Shown: positions 16,697 through 23,910, counted from the stretch's first letter. The stretch: DNA of 57,983 nucleotides from Fimihabitans intestinipullorum (GCA_018714965.1 DVML01000017.1:1-57983); one strand, 5' to 3'. Notes: generated by a model from the letters alone, not told the origin. A program made the numbers and translations.

Positions 16697-17491
16697 ATGT
16701 TTCGAAGAGAGATGAAAGTAAATTTTAAAAGTTTTATGATATGGTTATTCATAGTTATGGGAATGTTTACTGTTGTATTTTTAATTTATCCATCTATTAT
16801 CGATAGTGATAGTATTCAAAAGATAGATGATTTAATAAAAATATTTCCGGAAGAGGTTTTAAAAGCATTCAATATGGATATATCTTCATTGGATAGCGCA
16901 TATGGATGGTTAAAATCAGAAGGCTTTGTATTTGTGTTGTTGATTGTAGGATGTTATGCAGGAATTTTAGGATCTAATATTTTATTAAAAGAAGAAAACG
17001 ATAAAACAATAGAATATTTAAATAGTTTACCTGTTAGAAGAAGTGACATCGTTGTACAAAAAGTACTGGCTGGTTTGACCTATATTATATTGATGGTAGG
17101 ATTGATCGGTATATTTAATTTTATAGGTTTGTCACTCAGCGGAGATTTCAATCAAGAACAGTATCTTTTCCTTAGTATAACTCCACTTTTTTCATCCGTC
17201 GTAATTTATTTTATCTGTATGTTCTTTTCAACGTTTACACACAAGTCAAAGAAAATGATAGGAGTTAGTCTAGGCATTGTCTTTATCAGTTATATGTTAC
17301 ATATGCTATCGACGATTGCCGATTCTGTATCCTTTTTGAAATATTTTTCAGTTTTCGCATTATCAGATATTAGAAATGTCATAACTTCTACTTCTATCGA
17401 TCCTATCATGGTAGTATTAAGTATTGGAATATCTGGTTTATTTTTCATATTGACTATGATGCATTATAATCGAAAAGAATTGGTAGGTTAG
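16697..17491 (+). CDS. ABC-2 family membrane permease
   Basis: This 264-aa protein has six predicted helices: one near residues 13-31 followed by an outer segment containing SIQKIDDLIKIFPEEVLKAFNMD, then a helix at 76-96, the coupling loop LKEENDKTIEYLNSLPVRRSDIVVQKV, and four more. This is the ABC-2 fold used by drug and bacitracin-type exporters. GGAGG precedes the ATG. It forms an export pair with the ATPase just upstream. Confidence 0.88.
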   Translation: MFRREMKVNFKSFMIWLFIVMGMFTVVFLIYPSIIDSDSIQKIDDLIKIFPEEVLKAFNMDISSLDSAYGWLKSEGFVFVLLIVGCYAGILGSNILLKEENDKTIEYLNSLPVRRSDIVVQKVLAGLTYIILMVGLIGIFNFIGLSLSGDFNQEQYLFLSITPLFSSVVIYFICMFFSTFTHKSKKMIGVSLGIVFISYMLHMLSTIADSVSFLKYFSVFALSDIRNVITSTSIDPIMVVLSIGISGLFFILTMMHYNRKELVG

Positions 17492-17537
17492 AAAGTGTCC
17501 GCTCAAATAGAAATGCATATAATAATATGGTGATACT

Positions 17538-17795
17538 ATGTATAATTTAAAAGATGCGATGTATGCTGCATCAGTTTTGGGTGTGACATTTGATCAATTT
17601 ACACCGGAAGAGTTCTTAGATGGAATTTTAATCGAACTAGAACATGGTGTTGTAAGTCCAGAGACAAATGTTACAAATAATGATTTGATCGTAACAGCGA
17701 AAATAGCTTTAGCGCACTTAAATGAGTTTCCAAATTACTATAATCCAGATTATGGATTGAGAGTGTTTGAGAGATATCTTCAATCGAGATTGTGA
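17538..17795 (+). CDS. DUF5661-family small protein
   Basis: This 85-aa protein matches the DUF5661 pattern: FTPEEFLDGILIELEHG, TNVTNNDLIVTAKIALAHLNEFPNYY. It is acidic and cytoplasmic, with no known function. ATATGGTGAT lies upstream, giving a modest ribosome site. It is followed by a clear terminator that overlaps its stop codon. Confidence 0.8.
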   Translation: MYNLKDAMYAASVLGVTFDQFTPEEFLDGILIELEHGVVSPETNVTNNDLIVTAKIALAHLNEFPNYYNPDYGLRVFERYLQSRL

Positions 17796-17810
17796 TTTAC
17801 AATCTCTTTT
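17786..17810 (+). terminator. Rho-independent terminator
   Basis: GAGATTGT pairs with ACAATCTC around a five-base loop and is followed by TTTTC. The first arm contains the end of the DUF5661 gene. Confidence 0.85.
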
Positions 17811-17976
17811 CTTTATTTCAAAAGTTAATAGATTAGATATGGAATGATAGGAAAAGCTATTAAAATTTTCATATATTGTAAAAAAAATTCGTAGGAAGTA
17901 AGAGAAAAAATGTTTTTGTGTTATTTGCCAATATCGTTTGGATATGATAAATATCAATTGGAAATATTCAAACAGG

Positions 17977-17989
17977 TTGTGTGCTTGCC
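17977..17989 (+). repeat. Direct repeat a of the toxin-antitoxin locus (13 nt)
   Basis: TTGTGTGCTTGCC lies 11 bases before the toxin Shine-Dalgarno. An identical copy lies at 18132-18144. In this place the repeat lets an antisense RNA made from the second copy pair near the toxin ribosome site. Confidence 0.8.
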
Positions 17990-18014
17990 GACTTCATAGG
18001 AAGGAGGCGATTTT

Positions 18015-18098
18015 ATGGTTAAGAAGGATTTTTTGATTCTATCTTTACTTTTGATCATTTTCGCACTCATCGCCTTACTTTTTACCTTAGTAAAATAA
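18015..18098 (+). CDS. Small hydrophobic type I toxin peptide (27 aa)
   Basis: A 27-codon gene starts at ATG 18015 with a perfect AAGGAGG seven bases upstream and encodes MVKKDF, one long hydrophobic helix (residues 6-25) and a final Lys. That is the form of type I toxins such as the holin-like (TxpA/BsrG) or Fst groups. Two identical 13-nt repeats flank the gene, and a convergent promoter and terminator for an antisense RNA follow it. It would insert in the membrane when translated. I cannot assign it to one named family with confidence; the lack of a charged C-terminal tail sets it apart from Fst. Confidence 0.8.
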   Translation: MVKKDFLILSLLLIIFALIALLFTLVK

Positions 18099-18111
18099 AA
18101 GACGATAAAAA

Positions 18112-18141
18112 AAGCACACAATCCGGATAGATTGTGTGCTT
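18112..18141 (-). terminator. Terminator of the antisense RNA
   Basis: AAGCACACAAT and ATTGTGTGCTT form an 11-bp perfect stem with an eight-base loop. On the minus strand the stem is followed by TTTTTTTAT (bases 18103-18111), so it stops the antitoxin RNA. On the plus strand no T tract follows. Confidence 0.8.
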
Positions 18142-18144
18142 GCC
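18132..18144 (+). repeat. Direct repeat b of the toxin-antitoxin locus (13 nt)
   Basis: This second copy of TTGTGTGCTTGCC is partly inside the antisense terminator stem. It continues into a small hairpin TTGCC-CCAAAATGG-CAA region ending at 18156. Confidence 0.8.
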
Positions 18145-18157
18145 CCAAAATGGCAAG

Positions 18158-18192
18158 TACTCAACTAGACACGTTTGAGTATTTCCTTTTTT
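18158..18192 (+). terminator. Terminator of the toxin mRNA
   Basis: TACTCAA pairs with TTGAGTA around a ten-base loop, followed by TTTCCTTTTTT. It lies about 60 bases after the toxin stop codon and would leave a toxin mRNA that overlaps the antisense RNA. Confidence 0.65.
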
Positions 18193-18214
18193 GTAAGAAA
18201 TATCTTACAACATC

Positions 18215-18243
18215 ATCATAACATAGATATCCATATCATTCAA
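18215..18243 (-). promoter_or_regulatory. Promoter of the antisense RNA
   Basis: Read on the minus strand, TTGAAT (18243-18238) and TATGAT (18220-18215) are separated by exactly 17 bp. This fits a sigma-A promoter of good strength pointing at the toxin gene. Confidence 0.7.
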
Positions 18244-18263
18244 GAAAAATGTTATAAAATTCA

Positions 18264-18272
18264 TGTTATAAT
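18264..18272 (+). promoter_or_regulatory. Extended -10 (TGTTATAAT) for the ABC-F transcript
   Basis: TGT-TATAAT gives an extended -10 with no clear -35. The transcript would start near 18279, so a leader of about 95 nt precedes the ABC-F start codon and contains a short ORF and alternative hairpins. Confidence 0.55.
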
Positions 18273-18296
18273 AATAGATAGATGACACGTAATAAC

Positions 18297-18370
18297 GGAG
18301 GTGGGAAAATGAGAATGATACGAGAGTAAGTTTGGCATAAACTTTGATTATGCCAGAAAGGAAGGCATAA
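18297..18370 (+). promoter_or_regulatory. Translational attenuator upstream of ABC-F (leader peptide plus alternative hairpins)
   Basis: A strong ribosome site (GGAGGTGGG) precedes a six-codon ORF at 18309-18329 encoding MRMIRE. Segment 1 (TGGCATAA, 18333-18340) pairs with segment 2 (TTATGCCA, 18348-18355). Segment 2 can instead pair with segment 3 (GGCATAA, 18364-18370). The ABC-F ribosome site AAGGAAGG (18358-18365) lies in the loop of the 2-3 hairpin and overlaps its arm, so 2-3 pairing would restrict initiation and 1-2 pairing would free it. This resembles the ribosome-stalling leaders of antibiotic-resistance ABC-F and erm genes. The direction of switching is not settled by sequence. Confidence 0.7.
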
Positions 18371-18373
18371 GAG

Positions 18374-19891
18374 ATGTTAGAAATAAAAGATTTAAGTATT
18401 ATAGTAAACCACAAGTATATAATAAAGGATTTATCTTTGACGCTAAATCAAAAGGATAAGCTAGCAATTATCGGTGAAGAAGGAAATGGGAAGTCAACCT
18501 TATTAAAAGCAATTTTAGGAATATGCGATTATGCAGAAGTAGATGGAATCATCAATTTAAAAGGAAATAGAATCGGATATTTGGAACAGAGTATTTCAAA
18601 TAAATATTTGAAAAAGACAGTGTATGAATATCTGTTTCAAAACGATGAAGATTATTATGACAAGATCGGTGATTTTTACCGATATTTAGAAGTATTTCAA
18701 TTTAGTGATTCTGTATTGAATGAAAGAGTAGAAAATTTATCAGGTGGAGAAAAAGTAAAAGTTAGTATTTTACGTTTATTATTAGAAGATGACGATATTT
18801 TACTATTAGATGAGCCAACAAATGACCTAGATATCGAAACGTTAGAATGGTTAGAAAATTTTATCAATTATACAGATAAGCCAATTATCTATGTATCACA
18901 TGATGAAACGTTGTTGAGTCACACAGCAAATATGATTTTGCACCTAGAACAAATCAATCACAAGACAGATTGTCGTCATACGCTTTTGAGAAGTGATTAC
19001 GATAGTTATGTAGAAAATCGATTGCGATCGATCGAGAAGCAAACACAAGTGGCAAGATCAGAAAGAAGGAACTATGAAAAACAGCAAGAAAAATTGAGAC
19101 AAGTGATGCAGAAGGTAGAACATCAACAAAATACAATTACGAGAAGAGATCCACATGGTGGACGGCTATTAAAAAAGAAGATGCATGCTTTAAAATCACA
19201 AGAGAAAAAACTCATGAGCACATCATTAACAGAAATTCCTGATGTAGAAGAGGGAATTCATTTCTTTTTTGAAAAAGTAGAATTGCCTCGGACAAAGGTG
19301 GTTCTTAAATTGGATATTGACGAATTAAAAATTAAGGAAAAAGTGTTAGCACGCAACGTTAAATTAGAAGTGATCGGAAATGAACATCTCTGTATTATTG
19401 GAAAAAATGGAGTAGGAAAGTCGACGCTGATGAAAAAAATTTATAAAGAGTTGAAACAAAGAGAAGATATCAAATTGGGATATATGCCACAGACATATGA
19501 CGATGTGTTAGATGGAGATATGTTAGTATTAGAATTTATCGCACCAAGTGGCAACATAGAAGATGTGACAAAAGCTAGAACGATGTTGGGAAATATGAAG
19601 TTTACAAGCGATGAGATGACGGGGAAAATAAAAAACTTAAGTAACGGAACGAAAGCAAAATTACTATTGATGAAACTGGTATTAGAAAAATGTAATGTTT
19701 TATTATTAGATGAACCGACGAGAAATGTCAGTCCACTTTCGAATCCAATGATACGGAAAGTATTGAAAGAATATCAAGGAGCGATTATCAGCATCTCTCA
19801 CGATCGAAAGTATATGGAGGAAGTCGTCGATACGCTCTACGTTTTAACGAAGGATGGACTCAAGCGCATATTCAATGAGAATTTAAATTGA
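18374..19891 (+). CDS. ABC-F protein (ribosome protection/antibiotic resistance type)
   Basis: This 505-aa protein has two ABC domains and no membrane helices. Walker A1 is GEEGNGKST (near residue 35) and A2 GKNGVGKST. The first signature is LSGGEKVK with Walker B LLLDEPTNDLD. The second is degenerate, LSNGTKAK, with LLLDEPTRNVSP in place of DEPTNHLD. The linker between the domains (about residues 205-285) is a long charged helical hairpin, the part that reaches into the ribosome. DEPTRN.SP ABC-Fs are common in gut Firmicutes and are often linked to macrolide/lincosamide/pleuromutilin resistance. The leader with alternative hairpins supports a resistance role. The spectrum cannot be told. Confidence 0.9.
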   Translation: MLEIKDLSIIVNHKYIIKDLSLTLNQKDKLAIIGEEGNGKSTLLKAILGICDYAEVDGIINLKGNRIGYLEQSISNKYLKKTVYEYLFQNDEDYYDKIGDFYRYLEVFQFSDSVLNERVENLSGGEKVKVSILRLLLEDDDILLLDEPTNDLDIETLEWLENFINYTDKPIIYVSHDETLLSHTANMILHLEQINHKTDCRHTLLRSDYDSYVENRLRSIEKQTQVARSERRNYEKQQEKLRQVMQKVEHQQNTITRRDPHGGRLLKKKMHALKSQEKKLMSTSLTEIPDVEEGIHFFFEKVELPRTKVVLKLDIDELKIKEKVLARNVKLEVIGNEHLCIIGKNGVGKSTLMKKIYKELKQREDIKLGYMPQTYDDVLDGDMLVLEFIAPSGNIEDVTKARTMLGNMKFTSDEMTGKIKNLSNGTKAKLLLMKLVLEKCNVLLLDEPTRNVSPLSNPMIRKVLKEYQGAIISISHDRKYMEEVVDTLYVLTKDGLKRIFNENLN

Positions 19892-19943
19892 AAATCGAAA
19901 AAGGATATGATAAAATTTAGAAAAGTAAGTAAGGAAGTGTGAT

Positions 19944-20645
19944 ATGGATCAGGAAAAATTCGGAAAGTTTTTAAAAGAAATTCGAAAAAAACACCATCTA
20001 ACACAAAAACAACTAGCCGATAAGTACCATGTGACATATCAGGCAGTGAGTAAATGGGAAAATGGGAAAAACTTACCAGATTTATCATTGATGAAAGAAA
20101 TGAGTAAAGATTTTAACGTAAGTTTAGAAGAGATGTTCGATGGAAAAATGAATGAAGCACCAAAGAAAAATAAAAAGTGGATTGCAATCTTTGTAGGTAT
20201 CGCAATCTTATTCGTTATTTTGATTTCTGTGATCTTGTTTCAGAAAGATAGTTCGGATTTTAAATTTAAAACGTTATCTAGTAATTGTGATAATTTTAAC
20301 ATATCAGGTAATATCGCATACAATGAAAAAAAGTCATCCATCTACATTGCCCACATTCAGTATTGTGGTGGAGAAGATCAAAATCAATATAGAAAAATAG
20401 AATGCACACTCTATGAGACAAACGATAATTTAGAGATGAAAATCGATTCTTTCAAATATGATAAAGATGCACCTATTACATTAGAGGAATTCTTGAAAAC
20501 TGTTACGTTTACCGTAGATCAATACGCGAAAATATGTAAGGAATATTCGGAAAATAGTATGTTTTTATCGATTTCTGCAGAAGATCAAAATGGAAAAGTG
20601 ACGATGTATAAAGTACCACTTTCTTTTCAAGCTTGTTCTAAATAA
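19944..20645 (+). CDS. XRE-family regulator with membrane anchor and outer domain
   Basis: This 233-aa protein has an XRE helix-turn-helix at residues 1-65 (LTQKQLADKYHVTYQAVSKWENGKNLPDLS), one membrane helix near 77-96 and an outer domain of about 135 residues with paired cysteines. It has the same design as the proteins at 376 and 3055. GGAAGTG lies upstream of the ATG. A terminator overlaps the stop codon, so this is a single-gene unit just after the ABC-F gene; whether it controls that gene is unknown. Signal and operator are unknown. Confidence 0.8.
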   Translation: MDQEKFGKFLKEIRKKHHLTQKQLADKYHVTYQAVSKWENGKNLPDLSLMKEMSKDFNVSLEEMFDGKMNEAPKKNKKWIAIFVGIAILFVILISVILFQKDSSDFKFKTLSSNCDNFNISGNIAYNEKKSSIYIAHIQYCGGEDQNQYRKIECTLYETNDNLEMKIDSFKYDKDAPITLEEFLKTVTFTVDQYAKICKEYSENSMFLSISAEDQNGKVTMYKVPLSFQACSK

Positions 20646-20668
20646 CTCAACTTTACGTTGAGTTTTTT
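20644..20668 (+). terminator. Rho-independent terminator
   Basis: AACTCAAC pairs with GTTGAGTT around TTTAC, followed by TTTTTT. It starts within the stop codon of the XRE-membrane regulator. A TATAAT at 20706-20711 then serves the redox lipoprotein operon. Confidence 0.9.
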
Positions 20669-20730
20669 CAACTACTTCGTTATAGGAAGGTGAGCCTCTT
20701 TTCATTATAATAAAGGTGGAGGGAGAAAAT

Positions 20731-21408
20731 ATGAGAAAGAAAATTATAATATTATTGTTACTCACTATATGTTTTGGTATGTGTGGATGTACGAAAGATG
20801 ATACATTGAAAGAATTACCAAAACCAGAAGTGACGAAAGGAATTCGAGGAGAACAATTTGGAATTGATCAGAACATAAATGAAGAGACGATCGATCAATA
20901 TCTTGGACGTAGCGATAGTGTCTATCGTGACATGAGAATGTTAGAAGATCCAGGTGATTACGAGGCGATTGGAGGAGATGCATATTTATCTGGATTTGTG
21001 GAAGGATTTGAAGCGATTCCATTTCCACTTGTTGTAAATGTAACAGGATTACCAGAAGAAGTGGGAGAAACATATACTGGAAAAACATTGTACACACTGA
21101 CAGAAGATGGAAAATATCAGGCAAACTACGAAGAGTCGAAAGAAATTTTAGAGTATTATTTTCCAAAGAATAAAAATATCTTTTTGATGTGTGGTGGCGG
21201 TGGTTACGCAGGTATGATGAAGACGATGTTGATCGAACTCGGATGGTATGAAGATAAAATTTACAATGTTGGAGGATACTGGTATTACGAGGGAGACCAC
21301 AATATTTCCGTCAAAAATGAAAATAAAGATGGATCTATTTCTTATGATTTTTGGAAGGTAACATATCACGATATCGATTTTGACTTATTACACGAGGTAG
21401 AAAAATGA
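20731..21408 (+). CDS. Lipoprotein with rhodanese-like domain
   Basis: This 225-aa protein has a signal peptide ending in CFGMCGC (lipid attachment at Cys20 or Cys18). It carries a rhodanese-type fold: SVYRDMRMLEDPGDYEAIGGDAYLSGFVEGFEAIPF (entry strand and the arginine region) and an active-site loop MCGGGGYAG with Cys154, followed by a helix and the GW..DKIYNVGGYWYY strand. The loop is shorter in basic residues than a thiosulfate sulfurtransferase loop. It overlaps the start of the next lipoprotein by four bases, so both act together outside the cell, possibly in sulfur or disulfide handling. ATG 20731 has GGAGGGAG upstream. Confidence 0.8.
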   Translation: MRKKIIILLLLTICFGMCGCTKDDTLKELPKPEVTKGIRGEQFGIDQNINEETIDQYLGRSDSVYRDMRMLEDPGDYEAIGGDAYLSGFVEGFEAIPFPLVVNVTGLPEEVGETYTGKTLYTLTEDGKYQANYEESKEILEYYFPKNKNIFLMCGGGGYAGMMKTMLIELGWYEDKIYNVGGYWYYEGDHNISVKNENKDGSISYDFWKVTYHDIDFDLLHEVEK

Positions 21409-22271
21409 GACGAACTGTACTCATGTGTTTTTGTTTTCTCTTTGCTCTATGTACAGTTGGATGTATAGATCAACAGCAGAAGTTCTCGTTAGATGAAGAA
21501 TATTATGAAGCGAGCGAAATAATAGAATTAGATTTAAAAACATATGAAAAACAATTGGAAGAAAAAAAGAGTTTTTTACTATTTGTCTATCAACCTCTCT
21601 GTGTGACATCTGACGCATTTGAAAAAATTGTAAAAGAGTTTTCAACTACTTATCAATTGACAATTTATCAAATGCCATTTTCGTTAGTGAAAGAAAGTAA
21701 TCTGGAAAAGATTCAATATTATCCATCGTTTGTCATTTTTCACGAAGGAGAGATAGTTGATTTTTTAGAAGCAGACAAAGAAGAGGATAAGGATCGATAT
21801 CAAAAATTAGATGCATTTTATAATTGGGTTACGAATTATGTGACTATAGAAAAAAGTTCGCAAAAAAATACTTCAGAAACGATAGAAGATGAAAATCAAA
21901 AAGAAATCGAAAATATCAATTTACAGGGTGTAGAATATGATCCGGAAAAAGTAAATATTTATTTTTTCTGGGGAAATGGGTGTCCTCATTGCGAAGAAGA
22001 ATTTACCTTTTTTAACGAGATTGAAAAAGAATATAGCAAATATTATAATTTAAATACTTTTGAGGTCTGGTATGATGAAGAAAACGAAAAAATATTAAAA
22101 AATTTCGCTCAAAAGATGAACGATCAGGTATCCGGAGTTCCGTATACGATCATTGGAAATCAAAGTTACATAGGATTCGGTGAAGAGGAGAAAGAAAAAA
22201 TGATCGATGCTATTATATCGCAGCATAAAAATAGTTATGATGTATATTTTGATTTATTAGAAGCAAAATAG
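21405..22271 (+). CDS. Lipoprotein with two thioredoxin-like domains
   Basis: This 288-aa protein has a signal peptide with lipobox ending at Cys20. The first thioredoxin-like domain (about residues 40-145) has a lone Cys66 in a VYQPLCVTS loop and a YYPSFVIF cis-Pro strand, so it has no CxxC. The second (about 180-285) has WGNGCPHCEEE with Cys193 and Cys196 and the GVPYTII cis-Pro strand, so it is redox competent. It is translationally coupled to the rhodanese-like lipoprotein. A role in disulfide reduction or persulfide transfer on the outer face is inferred. Confidence 0.85.
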   Translation: MRRTVLMCFCFLFALCTVGCIDQQQKFSLDEEYYEASEIIELDLKTYEKQLEEKKSFLLFVYQPLCVTSDAFEKIVKEFSTTYQLTIYQMPFSLVKESNLEKIQYYPSFVIFHEGEIVDFLEADKEEDKDRYQKLDAFYNWVTNYVTIEKSSQKNTSETIEDENQKEIENINLQGVEYDPEKVNIYFFWGNGCPHCEEEFTFFNEIEKEYSKYYNLNTFEVWYDEENEKILKNFAQKMNDQVSGVPYTIIGNQSYIGFGEEEKEKMIDAIISQHKNSYDVYFDLLEAK

Positions 22272-22295
22272 AGTTTAAATTATTGATATACAATA

Positions 22296-22327
22296 AAAGA
22301 GCTTGTCCACAAGATAAACTCTTTTTA
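22296..22327 (+). terminator. Possible terminator after the redox lipoproteins
   Basis: AAAAGAG and CTCTTTTT flank a small CTTGT-CCA-CAAG hairpin, followed by T-rich sequence. The outer arms are short, so the exact stem is uncertain. Confidence 0.5.
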
Positions 22328-22377
22328 TTTGTGATAATGGTTGTTTCTTTTTTTTGTACGTGCGAATAGAATGGATT

Positions 22378-22409
22378 AGAACGTGAGAAAAAGTTTGCGC
22401 TCATGTTCT
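22378..22409 (+). promoter_or_regulatory. Hairpin in the 5' region of the M23 protein gene
   Basis: AGAACGTGAG and CTCATGTTCT form a 10-bp stem (one G-U) with a 12-base loop, four bases before the AGGAGAG ribosome site. No T tract follows, so it is not a terminator; a regulatory or mRNA-stabilising hairpin is possible. Confidence 0.5.
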
Positions 22410-22425
22410 AGAAAGGAGAGATAGC

Positions 22426-23361
22426 ATGCAAAAAGGGCAAACAAGTAGACGCGGTGGTATTCAGGATTTGCTATGTCCATTCGAATATGTAAAAATCATA
22501 AGAGGTGCTGGAGCTGCAAATGGGCACGAAGGAACGATGGCTGTAGATATCGGATATAAGACAAATCCACACGAACCATATTATGCACCATGCGATGTAA
22601 AGTGTGTTATGACGGTCCCAGGATCTGGGCAAGGAATGTGGCAATCGTTAGAGAGAGTTCGTATGGCAAATGGAAACATCGATTATGTTACTTTTGTAAC
22701 AGCTCACGATAACTCGTTTGATGCGTATGTTGGGCAAATAGTTGCTCAAGGTGTTCAATTAGGAAACAAAGGAGATAAAGGAAATGCAACAGGGCCCCAT
22801 TGTCATATCGAAATAGCAACTGGGCAAAAAGATAGTTCTGATTGGTATAAATATCCATATGGTGATCATTATACGATGAACGACGAAATTGATTTTGACA
22901 ATGCTTTTTTTATGGATAATACAGAAATTGTAAATACATTAGGAACGGAAGATTGGAAGTATTTGAGTGATGTACCAGTATCGAGTGGAACAGATCAAGT
23001 GTTACATGTGGGAAGTAAAGTAAGAATTAACGGAGTATTCCGTGTCGATGAAGCGTATGGACCGAGTGGAGAATACGTCAACGGGAAAATAGGATGTTAT
23101 GCTACTTGTTATGGAGCACCATGTGGACAATATGACTATATTCCATGTGGACCGCTGATCAAATGTAACGCAGATGGAAGTGGTGAAGATCCTAATGCGG
23201 TATTATATGTAGGTAACTATTGGAAATGTAATACAATCTTCACAGTATTAGCAGTAGAAGGTCCAAGTGCTGGAGCTGCAAATGGTGTAGCAACCCTTCA
23301 AGCGGATGGAGTAAACTTCCGAATTGATTGTGGTGTTTTATACGAAGTTAGTGATCAGTAA
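22426..23361 (+). CDS. M23-type peptidase, endolysin-like, no signal peptide
   Basis: This 311-aa protein has a LytM/M23 zinc peptidase domain in residues 1-165: His34 in NGHEGTMAVDIG with Asp41, His94 in TAHDNS, and the HxH pair 125/127 in GPHCHIE. It then has two similar C-terminal modules of about 55-60 residues (VLHVGSKVRINGVFRVDEAYGPSG and VLYVGNYWKCNTIFTVLAVEGPSA), which look like cell-wall-binding domains. It has no signal peptide and no membrane helix, so it resembles a phage endolysin that needs a holin or lysis to exit. No holin or phage gene is next to it. It would cut peptidoglycan cross-links. Confidence 0.82.
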   Translation: MQKGQTSRRGGIQDLLCPFEYVKIIRGAGAANGHEGTMAVDIGYKTNPHEPYYAPCDVKCVMTVPGSGQGMWQSLERVRMANGNIDYVTFVTAHDNSFDAYVGQIVAQGVQLGNKGDKGNATGPHCHIEIATGQKDSSDWYKYPYGDHYTMNDEIDFDNAFFMDNTEIVNTLGTEDWKYLSDVPVSSGTDQVLHVGSKVRINGVFRVDEAYGPSGEYVNGKIGCYATCYGAPCGQYDYIPCGPLIKCNADGSGEDPNAVLYVGNYWKCNTIFTVLAVEGPSAGAANGVATLQADGVNFRIDCGVLYEVSDQ

Positions 23362-23379
23362 TATTATATGTAAGTATTG

Positions 23380-23409
23380 GGAAAAAGTGCATATCGCGCT
23401 TTTTCCTTT
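23380..23409 (+). terminator. Rho-independent terminator
   Basis: GGAAAAAGTGC pairs with GCGCTTTTTCC (one G-U) around ATATC. The T tract is partly in the stem. Confidence 0.75.
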
Positions 23410-23420
23410 GGTGAAAAAAC

Positions 23421-23449
23421 TTGATTTCATAAATTGTGTGGGTTATAAT
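23421..23449 (+). promoter_or_regulatory. Sigma-A-type promoter for yaiI and the repeat protein
   Basis: TTGATT (23421-23426) and TATAAT (23444-23449) are separated by 17 bp. The start would fall near 23456, a few bases before AAAGGAG and the YaiI ATG. Confidence 0.8.
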
Positions 23450-23472
23450 AGAGTGCAAAAAAGGAGATACTT

Positions 23473-23910
23473 ATGATACGAGTGGATGGGGATGGATGTC
23501 CAGATATCAAAGTGATAGAAAGAGTAGCACAGAAATATCATGTTCCAATGAAGGTTTACGTTGATACATCTCACATTCTAAATTGTGATTATGCTATTGT
23601 CGTAATTGTAGATACGGGAATGCAAAGTGTAGATGTAAAATTAGAAAACGAAATACAGCAAAAAGATATTGTCATAACGCAAGATTACGGAGTTGCAGTC
23701 GTAGCCTTATCGAAAAATGCTTATGCCATTCATCCAAGTGGAGTTGAATATACAAACTATAATATATTAGAGTTATTAGAAAACCGTCACAGGAATATAA
23801 AATTACGTAGACAAAGAATTAAAACAGCAAGAATAAAAAAGAGAACCAAGAGCGATACGATATATTTAAAAGAAACATTAGTGCGATTGATAGAAAAGAG
23901 TGATGCATAA
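23473..23910 (+). CDS. YaiI/YqxD family protein (UPF0178, DUF188)
   Basis: This 145-aa protein begins with VDGDGCPDIKVIERVAQKYHVPMKVYVD and contains VDTGMQSVDVKLENEI and ITQDYGVAVVALSKNAYAIHPSG. These are the conserved blocks of the YaiI/YqxD family, a PIN-like/NYN-type fold with acidic residues suited for metal binding. A nuclease role has been proposed for the fold but not proven. It overlaps the next gene (the large repeat protein) by a few bases, so they are co-expressed from one good promoter. That coupling is a possible clue to function. Confidence 0.9.
   Translation: MIRVDGDGCPDIKVIERVAQKYHVPMKVYVDTSHILNCDYAIVVIVDTGMQSVDVKLENEIQQKDIVITQDYGVAVVALSKNAYAIHPSGVEYTNYNILELLENRHRNIKLRRQRIKTARIKKRTKSDTIYLKETLVRLIEKSDA

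Larger units (their letters stand above)
18105..18208 (-). ncRNA. Antisense antitoxin RNA (type I TA)
   Basis: A minus-strand promoter at 18215-18243 predicts a start near 18208. The RNA would begin with a hairpin (TTGTAAGA with TCTTACAA), continue through the complement of the 13-nt repeat and end at a hairpin with a U tract at 18105-18111, making it about 100 nt. It is complementary to the 3' part of the toxin mRNA and, through the repeat, also to the region next to the toxin ribosome site. This is the layout of the par/fst type of locus. Ends are inferred. Confidence 0.7.

Noticed and set aside
17977..18144. 13-nt direct repeats as attachment sites of a small mobile element
   Set aside because: The interval is only 155 bases and holds a toxin-like ORF plus antisense promoter and terminator, which explain the repeats better.
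20765..21166. 133-aa minus-strand frame opposite the rhodanese-like lipoprotein
   Set aside because: The sense strand has a signal peptide, lipobox and good ribosome site; the antisense frame has none.
22296..22327. A second small coding region after the thioredoxin lipoprotein
   Set aside because: The sequence is better explained by a terminator-like hairpin, and no frame with a ribosome site exists.
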